Shown here piece after piece: positions 1 to 6,928 of a stretch of 21,212 bases of DNA. A model generated the notes under the pieces. The model was not told the origin of the DNA and did no database searches. It saw only the letters and a list, made by a program, of their open reading frames with translations. The translations under genes were made by a program, and so were the position numbers. Within the stretch, counting starts at the first letter, position 1, and every line of letters begins with the position of its first letter. Origin of the DNA: a virus; the IMG/VR virus record IMGVR_UViG_3300013010_000095, positions 1 to 21,212 of that record; one strand, 5' to 3'.

Positions 1-122
1 ACTTGTTCGAGTTGTCAACTTCTGGCGGCACTCGAAGCGCGCTTGATGAAATCTTGGAGTTTCTAAACGAAACTCCAGCCATTAATATTGATGAAGTTCA
101 CTTCGAGGAGGAAGTAGCATGA
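1..122 (+). CDS. C-terminal fragment of an unknown protein (5' end outside window)
   Basis: One open frame runs from the window edge (first full codon at base 3) to TGA at 120-122 and encodes about 39 residues ending in the acidic string FEEEVA. Its stop overlaps the ATG of the next gene in an ATGA arrangement (119-122), which suggests translational coupling. An internal GAGGAGGAAG (105-114) inside this coding end is a good Shine-Dalgarno for the downstream gene. Too little is present to recognise a family. The acidic, non-membrane tail gives no functional clue. The same strand and the overlap place it in one operon with the 149-aa gene, upstream of the terminator at 594-620. Confidence 0.6.
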   Translation, partial: LFELSTSGGTRSALDEILEFLNETPAINIDEVHFEEEVA

Positions 123-568
123 AACAAGCACATTGGCAGAAAATTTTAGAACCCATTATTAACCTGGAGCCTAGCGTGAAACAAACTAAAAAAATTGATG
201 CGTATGACATGCTTAGGAAGATCCGCAATACTCAACGCAAGGGATTTCAGAAAATTAAGTCGTATTTTGACAATTACGATACAGGTCGATTACTTCTCGC
301 GGGTCGCACGATCCGTTTTGGATCGCCTGATAAGGAAAAAGAGTTTAGCTATGATGATTGCATCGAGAGTGACGATCTTTACGCGGATGAAGAAATTGCG
401 CTCGAAGCTATCGAGGAAGCTATCGAGAAGGGGGAAACGGATTGCTACTTTGCAGTCTCTGTCCGACTTCACGAGGACGATGAAGATTACGACTTGGATT
501 CTCAGGACTTCGAATGCGGAAACGTTCAAGAGTATTATCTGGACATGACCACTGGAAAAGTATCCTAA
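119..568 (+). CDS. Hypothetical acidic protein, 149 aa
   Basis: I do not recognise the family. The ATG at 119 overlaps the previous stop by 4 nt and has a strong ribosome site (GAGGAGGAAG) 4 nt upstream. The N-terminal third is basic, with a Lys/Arg-rich stretch around residues 20-45. The middle and C-terminal parts are very acidic (residues about 80-137, many Asp/Glu). There is no signal peptide or membrane segment, so it is probably cytoplasmic. A charge-split small protein like this could bind nucleic acid or another protein, but that is only a guess. It is the last gene of its operon, because a strong intrinsic terminator begins 26 nt after its stop. Confidence 0.75.
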   Translation: MKQAHWQKILEPIINLEPSVKQTKKIDAYDMLRKIRNTQRKGFQKIKSYFDNYDTGRLLLAGRTIRFGSPDKEKEFSYDDCIESDDLYADEEIALEAIEEAIEKGETDCYFAVSVRLHEDDEDYDLDSQDFECGNVQEYYLDMTTGKVS

Positions 569-593
569 AAAATAGTCGGGATTACCTCGAACC

Positions 594-620
594 AAGGCGG
601 CCTTCGGGTCGCCTTTTTTT
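594..620 (+). terminator. Strong intrinsic terminator
   Basis: A 9-bp stem AAGGCGGCC / GGTCGCCTT (one G-U pair) is closed by a UUCG tetraloop (603-606) and followed by a run of seven T (614-620). This is a textbook rho-independent terminator. It ends the operon of the 149-aa gene and separates it from the terminase-led operon. Confidence 0.93.
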
Positions 621-872
621 ATGTTCGGGTATTGGGCTTAGGTACTTAGGGGCTCTGTCGATCAAGATCGTCGCGACAGCGACACCGAATCGGGGCGCAC
701 GGCGCCGTGTTGCTATACAAGGAGGAGCTAGATAGTGTTTGGCAAATATAATTCGTGGTATTGGTCATTGGGCCATGGTCCCTCCCCCCCGGTCTTTTTT
801 CAAACGATTTTGCCCAAAAATTTTTTTCAAAAGTAATTTCATTGGTTCCATATTACATGGTATATTTGTTGG
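621..872. other. Intergenic region upstream of terminase, with palindromes
   Basis: This is 252 nt between the terminator and the terminase gene. The first half is GC-rich. It contains an inverted repeat CTGTCG (655-660) / CGACAG (674-679), with two GATC sites in its loop, and a perfect 12-bp palindrome CACGGCGCCGTG (698-709). The second half is AT-rich with a poly-C run (about 781-790). A weak sigma70-like -10 (TATATT, 861-866) lies just before terminase, but the matching -35 is poor (TTCATT, 838-843), so I do not call a promoter. Being next to terL it could hold a packaging or regulatory site. No tRNA cloverleaf could be drawn. Confidence 0.5.
735..836 (+). CDS. Possible 33-aa small ORF with strong ribosome site
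   Basis: A GTG at 735 is preceded by AAGGAGGAG (719-727), with 7 nt between them, and opens a 33-codon frame ending TAA at 834-836. The peptide starts FGKYNSWYWSLGHGP and is aromatic and proline-rich. I recognise no family. The ribosome site is much better than that of the terminase that follows, which is the main reason to list it. It could be a leader peptide, a relic of a small-terminase-like gene, or chance. The frame crosses the poly-C run. Confidence 0.3.
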   Translation: MFGKYNSWYWSLGHGPSPPVFFQTILPKNFFQK

Positions 873-2333
873 ATGTTACAAGCACCAGATGAAGTCATTC
901 GCGAAGTCCTTGCGTTAGAGGAAGCCAAGCGTCGTTTAGAGATTAGGGAGGTAGCCCAAGAAAATTTTTTAGCGTTTGTAAATCATTGCTACGAAGGTTT
1001 TATTTTAGGGGCTCATCATAAGCAGATAGCGAAGCAGTTTGAGCGGTTGGCCGTGAACCGTGGCTCACGGATCATTGTCAACATGCCGCCGAGGCATTCC
1101 AAGTCAGAGTTTGCCAGTTATTTATTGCCGGCTTGGTTGATTGGCAAAAACCCACAGCTCAAGATCATTCAGACTACGCACACGGGTGAGTTAGCGGTAC
1201 GGTTTGGTCGCAAAGTCAGAAACCTGATGGAGCTTCAGGTGTACAAAGATATTTTTCCAGAGGTTGAATTGCGTATTGACTCGAAGGCTGCTGGTCGTTG
1301 GGAGACATCCCAGGGCGGTGAGTATTATGCGGCGGGTGTTGGTGGTGCGATCACGGGCCGTGGTGCAGATTTATTGATTATTGACGATCCGCACTCGGAA
1401 CAAGATGCGTTATCGGACACGGCAATGGAAAGTGCGTATGAGTGGTACACTTCTGGACCGAGACAGCGTCTACAGCCGGGCGGTTCGATAGTGATTGTAA
1501 TGACAAGATGGTCATTGAAGGACTTAACTGGCAAATTGATCAAGGCGCAGAGTCAGGATGTGATGTCTGACCAGTGGGACATTGTAGAATTCCCTGCCAT
1601 ATTGCCAAGTGACAAGGTCCTTTGGCCAGAGTTCTGGAAAAAAGACGAGTTGTTGCGGGTTAAGGCATCATTGTCCCTGGCTAAATGGAACGCGCAGTGG
1701 CAGCAGAACCCGGTTGCTGAAGAAGGAGCGATAATCAAGAAGGAATGGTGGAATGTTTGGGAAAAAGAGGACATTCCGCAGTTAAGTTACGTGATGCAGT
1801 CGTATGATACGGCGTTCTCGAAAAAAGAAACGGCAGATTACAGCGCGATAACCACTTGGGGGGTGTTTAGGCCGGTTGAAGGTGAGCCAGAGCACATTAT
1901 TTTGCTTGATGCCCAGCGTGGGCGGTGGGATTTCCCAGAATTGAAGGCAAAAGCGCTCGATGAGTACAAATATTGGGACCCAGACATGGTGATTATTGAG
2001 GCAAAGGCCACTGGAACACCGTTAACGGACGAATTGCGGGTGATTGGGATACCGGTGGTCAATTATACACCGTCCAAGGGCCGTGATAAGCACACCAGGA
2101 TGCACATGGTGGCGCCAATTTTTGAAGCGGGCATGGTTTGGGCGCCGGATAAGTCGTTTTCAGAGGAAGTGATTGATGAATGTGCTGCATTTCCGCACGG
2201 AGACAATGACGATTACTGTGATTCAATGTCCATGGCCCTTATTCGGTATAGAAAGGGTGGGTTTTTACAGTTATCGAGTGATGAAGAGGATGCTCCAAAG
2301 GAGTATTTAACCGATTATAGGCAGTATTATTGA
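873..2333 (+). CDS. terL: Terminase large subunit (TerL)
   Basis: This is the motor ATPase and nuclease that packages phage DNA into the prohead, 486 aa, a normal length for TerL. The N-terminal ATPase has an adenine-binding-type region, a Walker A-like P-loop MPPRHSKSE (71-79), Walker B LLIIDDP (167-173) and the coupling motif VIVMTRW (207-213). The C-terminal RNase H-fold nuclease has its acidic triad at D312 (SYDTAF), E376 (VIIEAK) and D447/D450 (DDYCDSM). The PPRHSKS form is typical of the psiM2-like terminase group. The ATG at 873 has a poor ribosome site, and no better in-frame start is evident nearby. No small terminase subunit is recognised upstream. The gene looks GC-richer by eye than the genes after it. 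It is first in a long overlapping operon and overlaps the next gene at TGATG. Confidence 0.95.
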   Translation: MLQAPDEVIREVLALEEAKRRLEIREVAQENFLAFVNHCYEGFILGAHHKQIAKQFERLAVNRGSRIIVNMPPRHSKSEFASYLLPAWLIGKNPQLKIIQTTHTGELAVRFGRKVRNLMELQVYKDIFPEVELRIDSKAAGRWETSQGGEYYAAGVGGAITGRGADLLIIDDPHSEQDALSDTAMESAYEWYTSGPRQRLQPGGSIVIVMTRWSLKDLTGKLIKAQSQDVMSDQWDIVEFPAILPSDKVLWPEFWKKDELLRVKASLSLAKWNAQWQQNPVAEEGAIIKKEWWNVWEKEDIPQLSYVMQSYDTAFSKKETADYSAITTWGVFRPVEGEPEHIILLDAQRGRWDFPELKAKALDEYKYWDPDMVIIEAKATGTPLTDELRVIGIPVVNYTPSKGRDKHTRMHMVAPIFEAGMVWAPDKSFSEEVIDECAAFPHGDNDDYCDSMSMALIRYRKGGFLQLSSDEEDAPKEYLTDYRQYY

Positions 2334-2614
2334 TGAACGAAGCGTTTTCATTAATTGCAGAGGTAGGTTTTCCGATAGCGATGTCCTTGATTGGTGGCTT
2401 CTTTATCTTTTTAACGATAAAGTACATCTTAGAGAGCGTTGTCGGCCAGGTGCAGAGCATTCATGTGATTGTGCAAGGCTTGGACAATCGAGTAAAGACC
2501 ATGAACCATGATATGGTGAGAATGGATTGCACGATGTGTAGTGTGTTGGGCATACGTCCAGATCTCGAGCGAATATCAAGAGCCGATGGAAAAGAAGACG
2601 CAAGGAGAGATTAG
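2333..2614 (+). CDS. Small one-TM protein, holin-like, paralog A
   Basis: This 93-aa protein has an N-terminal membrane segment (about residues 6-27, starting after GFPI) followed by an amphipathic, coiled-coil-like stretch (about 30-62) and a charged tail. It aligns without gaps over about 58 residues with the protein at 3714-3974: both have I-[AS]-E-x-GFPI, then YI, GL, R, D and R at the same positions. The two are therefore paralogs. The start is the ATG overlapping the terminase stop; a TTG one codon earlier is possible. Small proteins of this shape in phages are often holins or membrane accessory factors, but nothing here proves that. Two Cys (CTMC) follow the helix. Confidence 0.8.
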   Translation: MNEAFSLIAEVGFPIAMSLIGGFFIFLTIKYILESVVGQVQSIHVIVQGLDNRVKTMNHDMVRMDCTMCSVLGIRPDLERISRADGKEDARRD

Positions 2615-3711
2615 TGGCTATAAAACCTTTTTACGGACAAACTGGAGCGGATAGCGAGTTAACAGCTAGATTACGCAAGCTTCAAGAAGCAAGTCAAGTG
2701 CCACCAGAACCAGAGGTTCCAGAAAAAACCGGACGCGCTTACATAGATAATATTATGCGAAGAAGAGCTAATGCTAGTATTAACCCTAAGCAACGTGATC
2801 TAGAAATTGAAGATTACACTTACATACAACCAGATAGAATTTTAAGGCAACAAGTGCCGCCATCTCGAATGATAACTAACCCAGAAGAAATGGAGGAAAG
2901 ACTTCAAACTATTGCTCGCGATTATTTTCCAAAGGATGATCGAAGTTCACCCAAACCATATTCGCGTGGCATGATTGATTTTAGGCCACGCGAAGAAATA
3001 TCTAGAGCTAAAGAGCAAGAACTTTTGGCTTCCCGTCAACAAGATGTGCGACGGTTTAAAGAAGACATAGCCTCTTATCTCAGCAAAGAAGATCGAGAAT
3101 CTTTAGCCGAAGACCTAATTAGTACACGGTTTGGTCATATTCCTGCGGAGTATTTCGGAGAAGGGGAAAGATACAGTTTAAGGGGTCTTTTTGTTGGTGA
3201 TCAAGGTTATTCGGACCCGTATGCTGGCTTTCAAGACCCAAACACTGTAGCCATTTATACTGGCCCTAGTGACGCAGAATTTTATCCTGGAACAATGGCG
3301 CATGAATATCGTCACTTTACAGGCTCCGATCAAGGAACCCAATCGGATGAATTATTTAACAGGCTATTAGACACGTATACAGCACAAACACCGGAAGAGT
3401 TAAAAGACACTATTAACCTGCTCATTCAAAAAGAATCTAGTCTTTTGCAAAGTAATAAAAAAGATATAGAAAGGGTGGGTTTTAATGTTGACGAAAGCGT
3501 AGACGAATTAAAAAAAATAAAAAACTCACTAGACGATCCCAACATCAACCTATCTCAAAAGTTTAATGAAGTTGTAGAAAATTCTTTATTTGTTAGCGGG
3601 TTTAATGATTTTGCAAAAAAACAAATGAGAGAAGAATACAAGCCTAGTCCGTTTTTAACAGAACTTTTAGATGCTCAAGAAGACAAACGGTTAGCCGACA
3701 CTAAAAAATAA
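2614..3711 (+). CDS. Putative HEXXH zinc metallopeptidase, hypothetical
   Basis: This 365-aa protein starts at GTG 2614, which overlaps the previous stop by 1 nt and has a good AAGGAGAG (2602-2609) upstream. A zincin-type motif HEYRH lies at residues 230-234, inside a plausible active-site helix (MAHEYRHF). E246 (SDEL) could be a third ligand, but the family cannot be assigned. The N-terminal 200 residues are charged, Pro/Arg-rich and probably extended; the C-terminus is helical and Lys/Glu-rich. There is no signal peptide or membrane segment. It may be a protease acting on virion or host proteins, or a cell-wall enzyme. It is clearly more AT-rich than terL (bases 3481-3540 are 20/60 GC by my count, against 31/60 for 1321-1380), and it sits between two paralogous membrane-protein genes, which fits a later insertion. 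Confidence 0.8.
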   Translation: MAIKPFYGQTGADSELTARLRKLQEASQVPPEPEVPEKTGRAYIDNIMRRRANASINPKQRDLEIEDYTYIQPDRILRQQVPPSRMITNPEEMEERLQTIARDYFPKDDRSSPKPYSRGMIDFRPREEISRAKEQELLASRQQDVRRFKEDIASYLSKEDRESLAEDLISTRFGHIPAEYFGEGERYSLRGLFVGDQGYSDPYAGFQDPNTVAIYTGPSDAEFYPGTMAHEYRHFTGSDQGTQSDELFNRLLDTYTAQTPEELKDTINLLIQKESSLLQSNKKDIERVGFNVDESVDELKKIKNSLDDPNINLSQKFNEVVENSLFVSGFNDFAKKQMREEYKPSPFLTELLDAQEDKRLADTKK

Positions 3712-3713
3712 GA

Positions 3714-3974
3714 ATGGATATCGCTCAAGTAATCAGTGAGTATGGCTTTCCGATTGTTGCGACAGTTGGCTTGCTGTATATGATTTATTTTATCTGGCAA
3801 TACATTACTAACGAGATAAAATCCAAGCTTGGCGAAACTATGACCACTCTGGTAGGCTTAATAGACCGCATTCGTATGTTGGATAACGATATCATACGGT
3901 TACAACAAAAGCTTGATACGGTGATTGAGATACGTGAGATCCAAGATAAAAAAGATACTAAAAACAGCCGCTAG
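3714..3974 (+). CDS. Small one-TM protein, holin-like, paralog B
   Basis: This 86-aa protein begins with a short leader, then GFPI and a hydrophobic segment (about residues 12-32), followed by an amphipathic helix and a Lys/Asp-rich tail. It is the paralog of the 93-aa protein at 2333-2614, with gap-free similarity from residue 7. The start ATG lies 2 nt after the HEXXH gene stop, with little ribosome site, so coupling to the upstream gene is likely. Its 3' end overlaps the start of the csgF-like gene. The predicted topology is a membrane anchor with a cytoplasmic or periplasmic coiled coil. A holin or pore-associated role is possible but unproven. Confidence 0.8.
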   Translation: MDIAQVISEYGFPIVATVGLLYMIYFIWQYITNEIKSKLGETMTTLVGLIDRIRMLDNDIIRLQQKLDTVIEIREIQDKKDTKNSR

Positions 3975-4446
3975 TATTGTAGGGCATGTTGTTGTTATTT
4001 TTTGTGTGGCTTTGGTTTGTTGTATCTTGTTATTGTTTTCTCCGCTAAACACTGCGTCTGCGGAAATGTTGCACAAATTTAAAAGCCCTAGTTTCTCAGG
4101 CAACGGTACGTCTGCTCACTATCTGACTATCGAAAACCAAGAACACAGTCGAGAAAATACTATTAAAGAAGAGAAGCTTGCTTTGGTTGAAGAAGCAGAG
4201 CGCGAGGTCAATAATAGTACTCTGGCTAGGTTTATCCGTAATTTAGAGAGTAGAATATATGCGGAACTGTCCAGGCAACTTGTAGATAACATGTTTGGAG
4301 AAACAAAATCAGAGAGTGGAAGCTTTGAGCTTGAGGGCAATAAAGTTGACTACAGTACTAACGGACAAACTGTTTCGCTTACCGTTACCGACCAATCAGG
4401 TGGCACGACTATTATTTCTGTGCCTATTGGTGATTTTTACTTCTAG
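3934..4446 (+). CDS. csgF: CsgF-like curli secretion chaperone/pore partner
   Basis: In curli secretion, CsgF is a periplasmic/outer-membrane protein that plugs into the CsgG pore and helps nucleate fibres. Using GTG 3934 the protein is 170 aa. A basic N-terminus and a long hydrophobic segment end in NTASA (cleavage after about 43). The mature start EMLHKFKSPSFSGN matches the E. coli CsgF pattern TFQFRNPNFGGN, the part that inserts into CsgG. The C-terminal part (about 133-166) with VDYSTNGQTVSLTVTDQSGG matches the CsgF tail [20 protein letters not shown]. The middle (75-125) is a charged helix. TTG 3925 or GTG 4009 (the latter giving a 19-aa signal) are alternative starts. It overlaps the upstream gene by 41 nt and csgG by 47 nt. 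The identification rests on recalled sequence patterns. Confidence 0.87.
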   Translation: MRSKIKKILKTAASIVGHVVVIFCVALVCCILLLFSPLNTASAEMLHKFKSPSFSGNGTSAHYLTIENQEHSRENTIKEEKLALVEEAEREVNNSTLARFIRNLESRIYAELSRQLVDNMFGETKSESGSFELEGNKVDYSTNGQTVSLTVTDQSGGTTIISVPIGDFYF

Positions 4447-5191
4447 CTGCACTACTGTCAGCAACCACGTTGTCCCTAAAAAACAGCTGCCCAAGATCCG
4501 ACCGTTACTGGTTACCGAACTAGCTCGCGTTGAACCACCAGAAAAAAGACCTGTTGTTGCGGTGTATGGCGTGGCTTTTAATGACGACACTGGGCAACGG
4601 CGCAGCAATGGTGAATTTGCAAACTTCAGTACAGCAGTTACGCAAAGCCCAGTAACTTATTTGATTCGAGCGTTGCATCACGCAGGTGGTCAAAAGCAAG
4701 GGTTCTTTGATGTAGTTGAGCGTGTTGGTGTAGACAACTTAATGAAGGAACGCCAGATCATTCGCGCTACACGGCAAGAAGCCAGCGAGAAACAAAAGAT
4801 AAAACCGCTATTGTTTGCTGGATTATTAATGCAAGGAAGTGTGGTCGGTTATGATAGTAATGAGACATCCGGAGGCATGGGTGCTAGGTACTTGGGCATT
4901 GGAGCGTCTAAAAAATACCGAAAAGATACGATAACAGTGTCGTTACGTACCGTTTCGGTACTAACCGGCAGGGTTTTACTCGAAGTTCTGGTCACTAAGA
5001 GCATTCTTAGTGTAGGATATAGTCAGGATGTTTTCAAATTTGTTGCCCAAGGCACAGAATTGATTGAGATAGAGAACGGCTCAGTCCAAAATGAGTCTGT
5101 CAATTTAGCCCTCCAAGCCGCCATAGAAACGGCAGTTCTCCAAACAATTCAAGACGGTCTAACGGCAGGATACTGGAGCGTTAAAAAATGA
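4400..5191 (+). CDS. csgG: CsgG-like curli secretion pore lipoprotein
   Basis: CsgG forms a nonameric outer-membrane channel that exports curli subunits. With GTG 4400 the protein is 263 aa (E. coli about 277) and has a clean lipoprotein signal MARLLFLCLLVIFTSSC with lipid-acceptor C17; the lipobox TSSC is slightly atypical. Hallmark blocks are NFSTAVTQS (75-83), ERQIIRA (117-123), GYDSNETSGGMGARYLGIGA (150-169), TKSILS (199-204) and AIETAV (241-246). Each has a close E. coli counterpart. N75 and F76 match the constriction residues Asn55 and Phe56, while the position of Tyr51 is Gly71. A longer frame open from 4295 would add 35 residues in front of the signal and is unlikely. The signal peptide is encoded inside the end of csgF. 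The stop overlaps the curlin-like gene as ATGA. Confidence 0.95.
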   Translation: MARLLFLCLLVIFTSSCTTVSNHVVPKKQLPKIRPLLVTELARVEPPEKRPVVAVYGVAFNDDTGQRRSNGEFANFSTAVTQSPVTYLIRALHHAGGQKQGFFDVVERVGVDNLMKERQIIRATRQEASEKQKIKPLLFAGLLMQGSVVGYDSNETSGGMGARYLGIGASKKYRKDTITVSLRTVSVLTGRVLLEVLVTKSILSVGYSQDVFKFVAQGTELIEIENGSVQNESVNLALQAAIETAVLQTIQDGLTAGYWSVKK

Positions 5192-5904
5192 ATAGAATAC
5201 TTTTATTAGTTTTGTTTACGTTAGCTCATCCACTGTTCGCGGATAATGAAATTTTTATGGACCAATCTGGCCCAACGGCAAACATCGATTTAGAGCAACA
5301 AGGTGGTGGCAACCTAATCGGTGGCGTTGGTTCTGTAGCAGGTACTCTTACAGATTTTGATTTTATCGGTACGACTAACACCTTAGATATTAATCAAATA
5401 GGTGCAAGCAACCTATGGAAAGGTGATATCACTGCTGACAGTTATACAGGTTTCTTTCAGTTTACAGGTGATTCAAATGATATGACAGTTTCAACTGATA
5501 CAAGCAATACGTATGGGGCAGACAGTTCTAACGTAAATGTAAATGTAACTGGTAGTAGCAATACTATGACGTTGAACCAAGCAACTACCGCAGCAGCAGG
5601 AACACTAGACCTTGATTGGATTATCCAAGGCTCAAACAATACGGTCACTTCAACTATTAATATTGACCAAGCCACCAACTATATGGATATCGACGGCTCT
5701 GATAACACAATCACATATACTGGCACAGGGGTTAACGCTAGTTCAGGTGGTTACTTTTGGTTAGATCACACTGGCGGTAGTCGAGCTTTTACAGTTTCTC
5801 AAACGAGTACATTAAACAATGATTGGCTCAAGATTACTTCTAACGGTAGCAACGGCACTGTTTGTGTCGAGCAAGATGACGGTGGGACTGCTGTGGGCTG
5901 CTGA
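5188..5904 (+). CDS. Secreted curlin-like repeat protein (possible CsgG cargo)
   Basis: This 238-aa protein has a clear signal peptide (residues 1-18, MNRILLLVLFTLAHPLFA). The mature part is low in Lys/Arg and rich in Asn, Thr, Ser, Gly and Asp. It is built from degenerate strand-turn units around G-x-x-N turns: GGGN (39-42), then GTTN, GASN, GDSN, GSSN, GSNN and GSDN, several preceded by Q in curlin style (IDLEQQGGGN, LDINQIGASN). Classical curlin repeats follow S-x5-Q-x-G-x2-N, so this is a diverged relative of CsgA/CsgB and I give no symbol. Two Cys sit near the C-terminus. It starts 4 nt inside csgG (ATGA), which supports a cargo/pore pair. It could instead be a non-amyloid beta-solenoid adhesin. 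Confidence 0.85.
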   Translation: MNRILLLVLFTLAHPLFADNEIFMDQSGPTANIDLEQQGGGNLIGGVGSVAGTLTDFDFIGTTNTLDINQIGASNLWKGDITADSYTGFFQFTGDSNDMTVSTDTSNTYGADSSNVNVNVTGSSNTMTLNQATTAAAGTLDLDWIIQGSNNTVTSTINIDQATNYMDIDGSDNTITYTGTGVNASSGGYFWLDHTGGSRAFTVSQTSTLNNDWLKITSNGSNGTVCVEQDDGGTAVGC

Positions 5905-6928
5905 TATTGGAGCAATATCTGAGTTACAGGGTAATGCACAAGTTGTCCGAGACAAGCCACTTAAAGCCGACCTAGATTTAGGCATACAATCTAACGACAA
6001 CGTAGAGACCACTGCTGGCAGGTTAGCAATAACCTTCGAGGATGACAGCCGAGTTAAGCTGACTGAGCACAGTAAGCTAGTTATTGACGAGTACATCTAC
6101 GATCCAAACCCCGATAAAACCAAGATGGCGTTGAACTTTGCCAGTGGCACTGCTCGTTTTATTACAGGTGGTCTAGGAAAGATAAACAAACAGAATATTA
6201 AACTACGCACTCCAACTGCTAATATTGCTATCCGTGGCACAGATTTTACCGTGACGGTAGATGAGCTGGGGCGTAGCTTGGTTATTTTATTGCCTGATGT
6301 AAACGGCATATCTTCTGGTGAAATCGTAGTATCGACAGGCTCTGGCAGTGTTACACTAAACAAACCATTCCAATCGACCACGGCTTCGATGTACGAAAGA
6401 CCTCCAAGTAGTCCAGCCATTCTTGATTTGACCATTGATTTGATCGACAACATGTTAATCGTCACACCGCCAAAAGAAGTAGAAATGGTGGATGAATCGT
6501 ATAACGTGGTCGAAAGTAACCCCTACCTAGACTTTAGTGGCTTGGACGTAGACTTTTTAAACGAAGACTTGTTGGAAGAAGAGGTTGAGTTTACTGAGTT
6601 AGATATCAATTACTTGGACGTAAACTTTCTCGAAGACCTACTCAACATCTTAGATGCGTTAGCCGTGGCTGAAGAAGAAGACAGATTAAAACAAACCGCA
6701 GGGATTAACATTACAGGAACCGAGCTAGGTCAAGACAAGGACACCCAGATAACGACGTTAATTACAGGAAATGTGATTAGCTTTCGGCGTTTTGTTGAAC
6801 ACAAAGTCCGTCTGGATATAGAAGGCGGTGGCTCATATACTATTATGCTGATACAAAACGGTGTAGTTAACCAGATAAAAGTCAACGGTGGAGGCGATTC
6901 TCAAATAATGATTACGCAAGGTTCGTGA
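5819..6928 (+). CDS. FecR-domain periplasmic protein with C-terminal curlin-like motif
   Basis: This 369-aa protein contains a FecR domain (about 31-160): GAISELQGNAQVV, a DDSRVKL turn, and the closing TPTANIAIRGTDF (131-143). FecR domains are extracytoplasmic sensor or scaffold modules. Starting at ATG 5819 gives a signal-like segment (1-27, ending LLWA), which the domain needs. A second ATG at 5876 would leave almost none. The chosen start overlaps the curlin-like gene by 86 nt. After a linker comes an acidic Leu-rich region (235-290) with repeated LDVDFL/LDVNFL. The last about 32 residues (338-369) show a curlin-like pattern, S339...Q346-x-G-x-x-N351 and DSQIMITQGS. No anti-sigma N-terminal domain is present. 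It may assemble with the curlin-like protein or signal to the downstream cyclase. The cyclase start overlaps it by 4 nt. Confidence 0.88.
   Translation: MIGSRLLLTVATALFVSSKMTVGLLWAADIGAISELQGNAQVVRDKPLKADLDLGIQSNDNVETTAGRLAITFEDDSRVKLTEHSKLVIDEYIYDPNPDKTKMALNFASGTARFITGGLGKINKQNIKLRTPTANIAIRGTDFTVTVDELGRSLVILLPDVNGISSGEIVVSTGSGSVTLNKPFQSTTASMYERPPSSPAILDLTIDLIDNMLIVTPPKEVEMVDESYNVVESNPYLDFSGLDVDFLNEDLLEEEVEFTELDINYLDVNFLEDLLNILDALAVAEEEDRLKQTAGINITGTELGQDKDTQITTLITGNVISFRRFVEHKVRLDIEGGGSYTIMLIQNGVVNQIKVNGGGDSQIMITQGS

Noticed and set aside
195-548. 117-aa frame in +strand
   Set aside because: It is a shifted frame inside the 149-aa gene, Arg/Ser/Leu-rich without family features. The 149-aa gene has the ribosome site and overlap.
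514-735. 73-aa frame across the terminator
   Set aside because: It reads through the 594-620 terminator hairpin and has no ribosome site.
621-735. tRNA gene in the GC-rich gap
   Set aside because: Stems are present, but no acceptor/T-arm combination or GTTC-type T-loop could be laid out.
4295-4399. Longer csgG start at 4295
   Set aside because: It would place 35 extra residues in front of a complete lipoprotein signal. GTG 4400 gives a normal signal with Cys at 17.
6097-6465. Minus-strand 122-aa frame
   Set aside because: It lies opposite the FecR domain, which has clear family motifs. It has no ribosome site or recognisable product.
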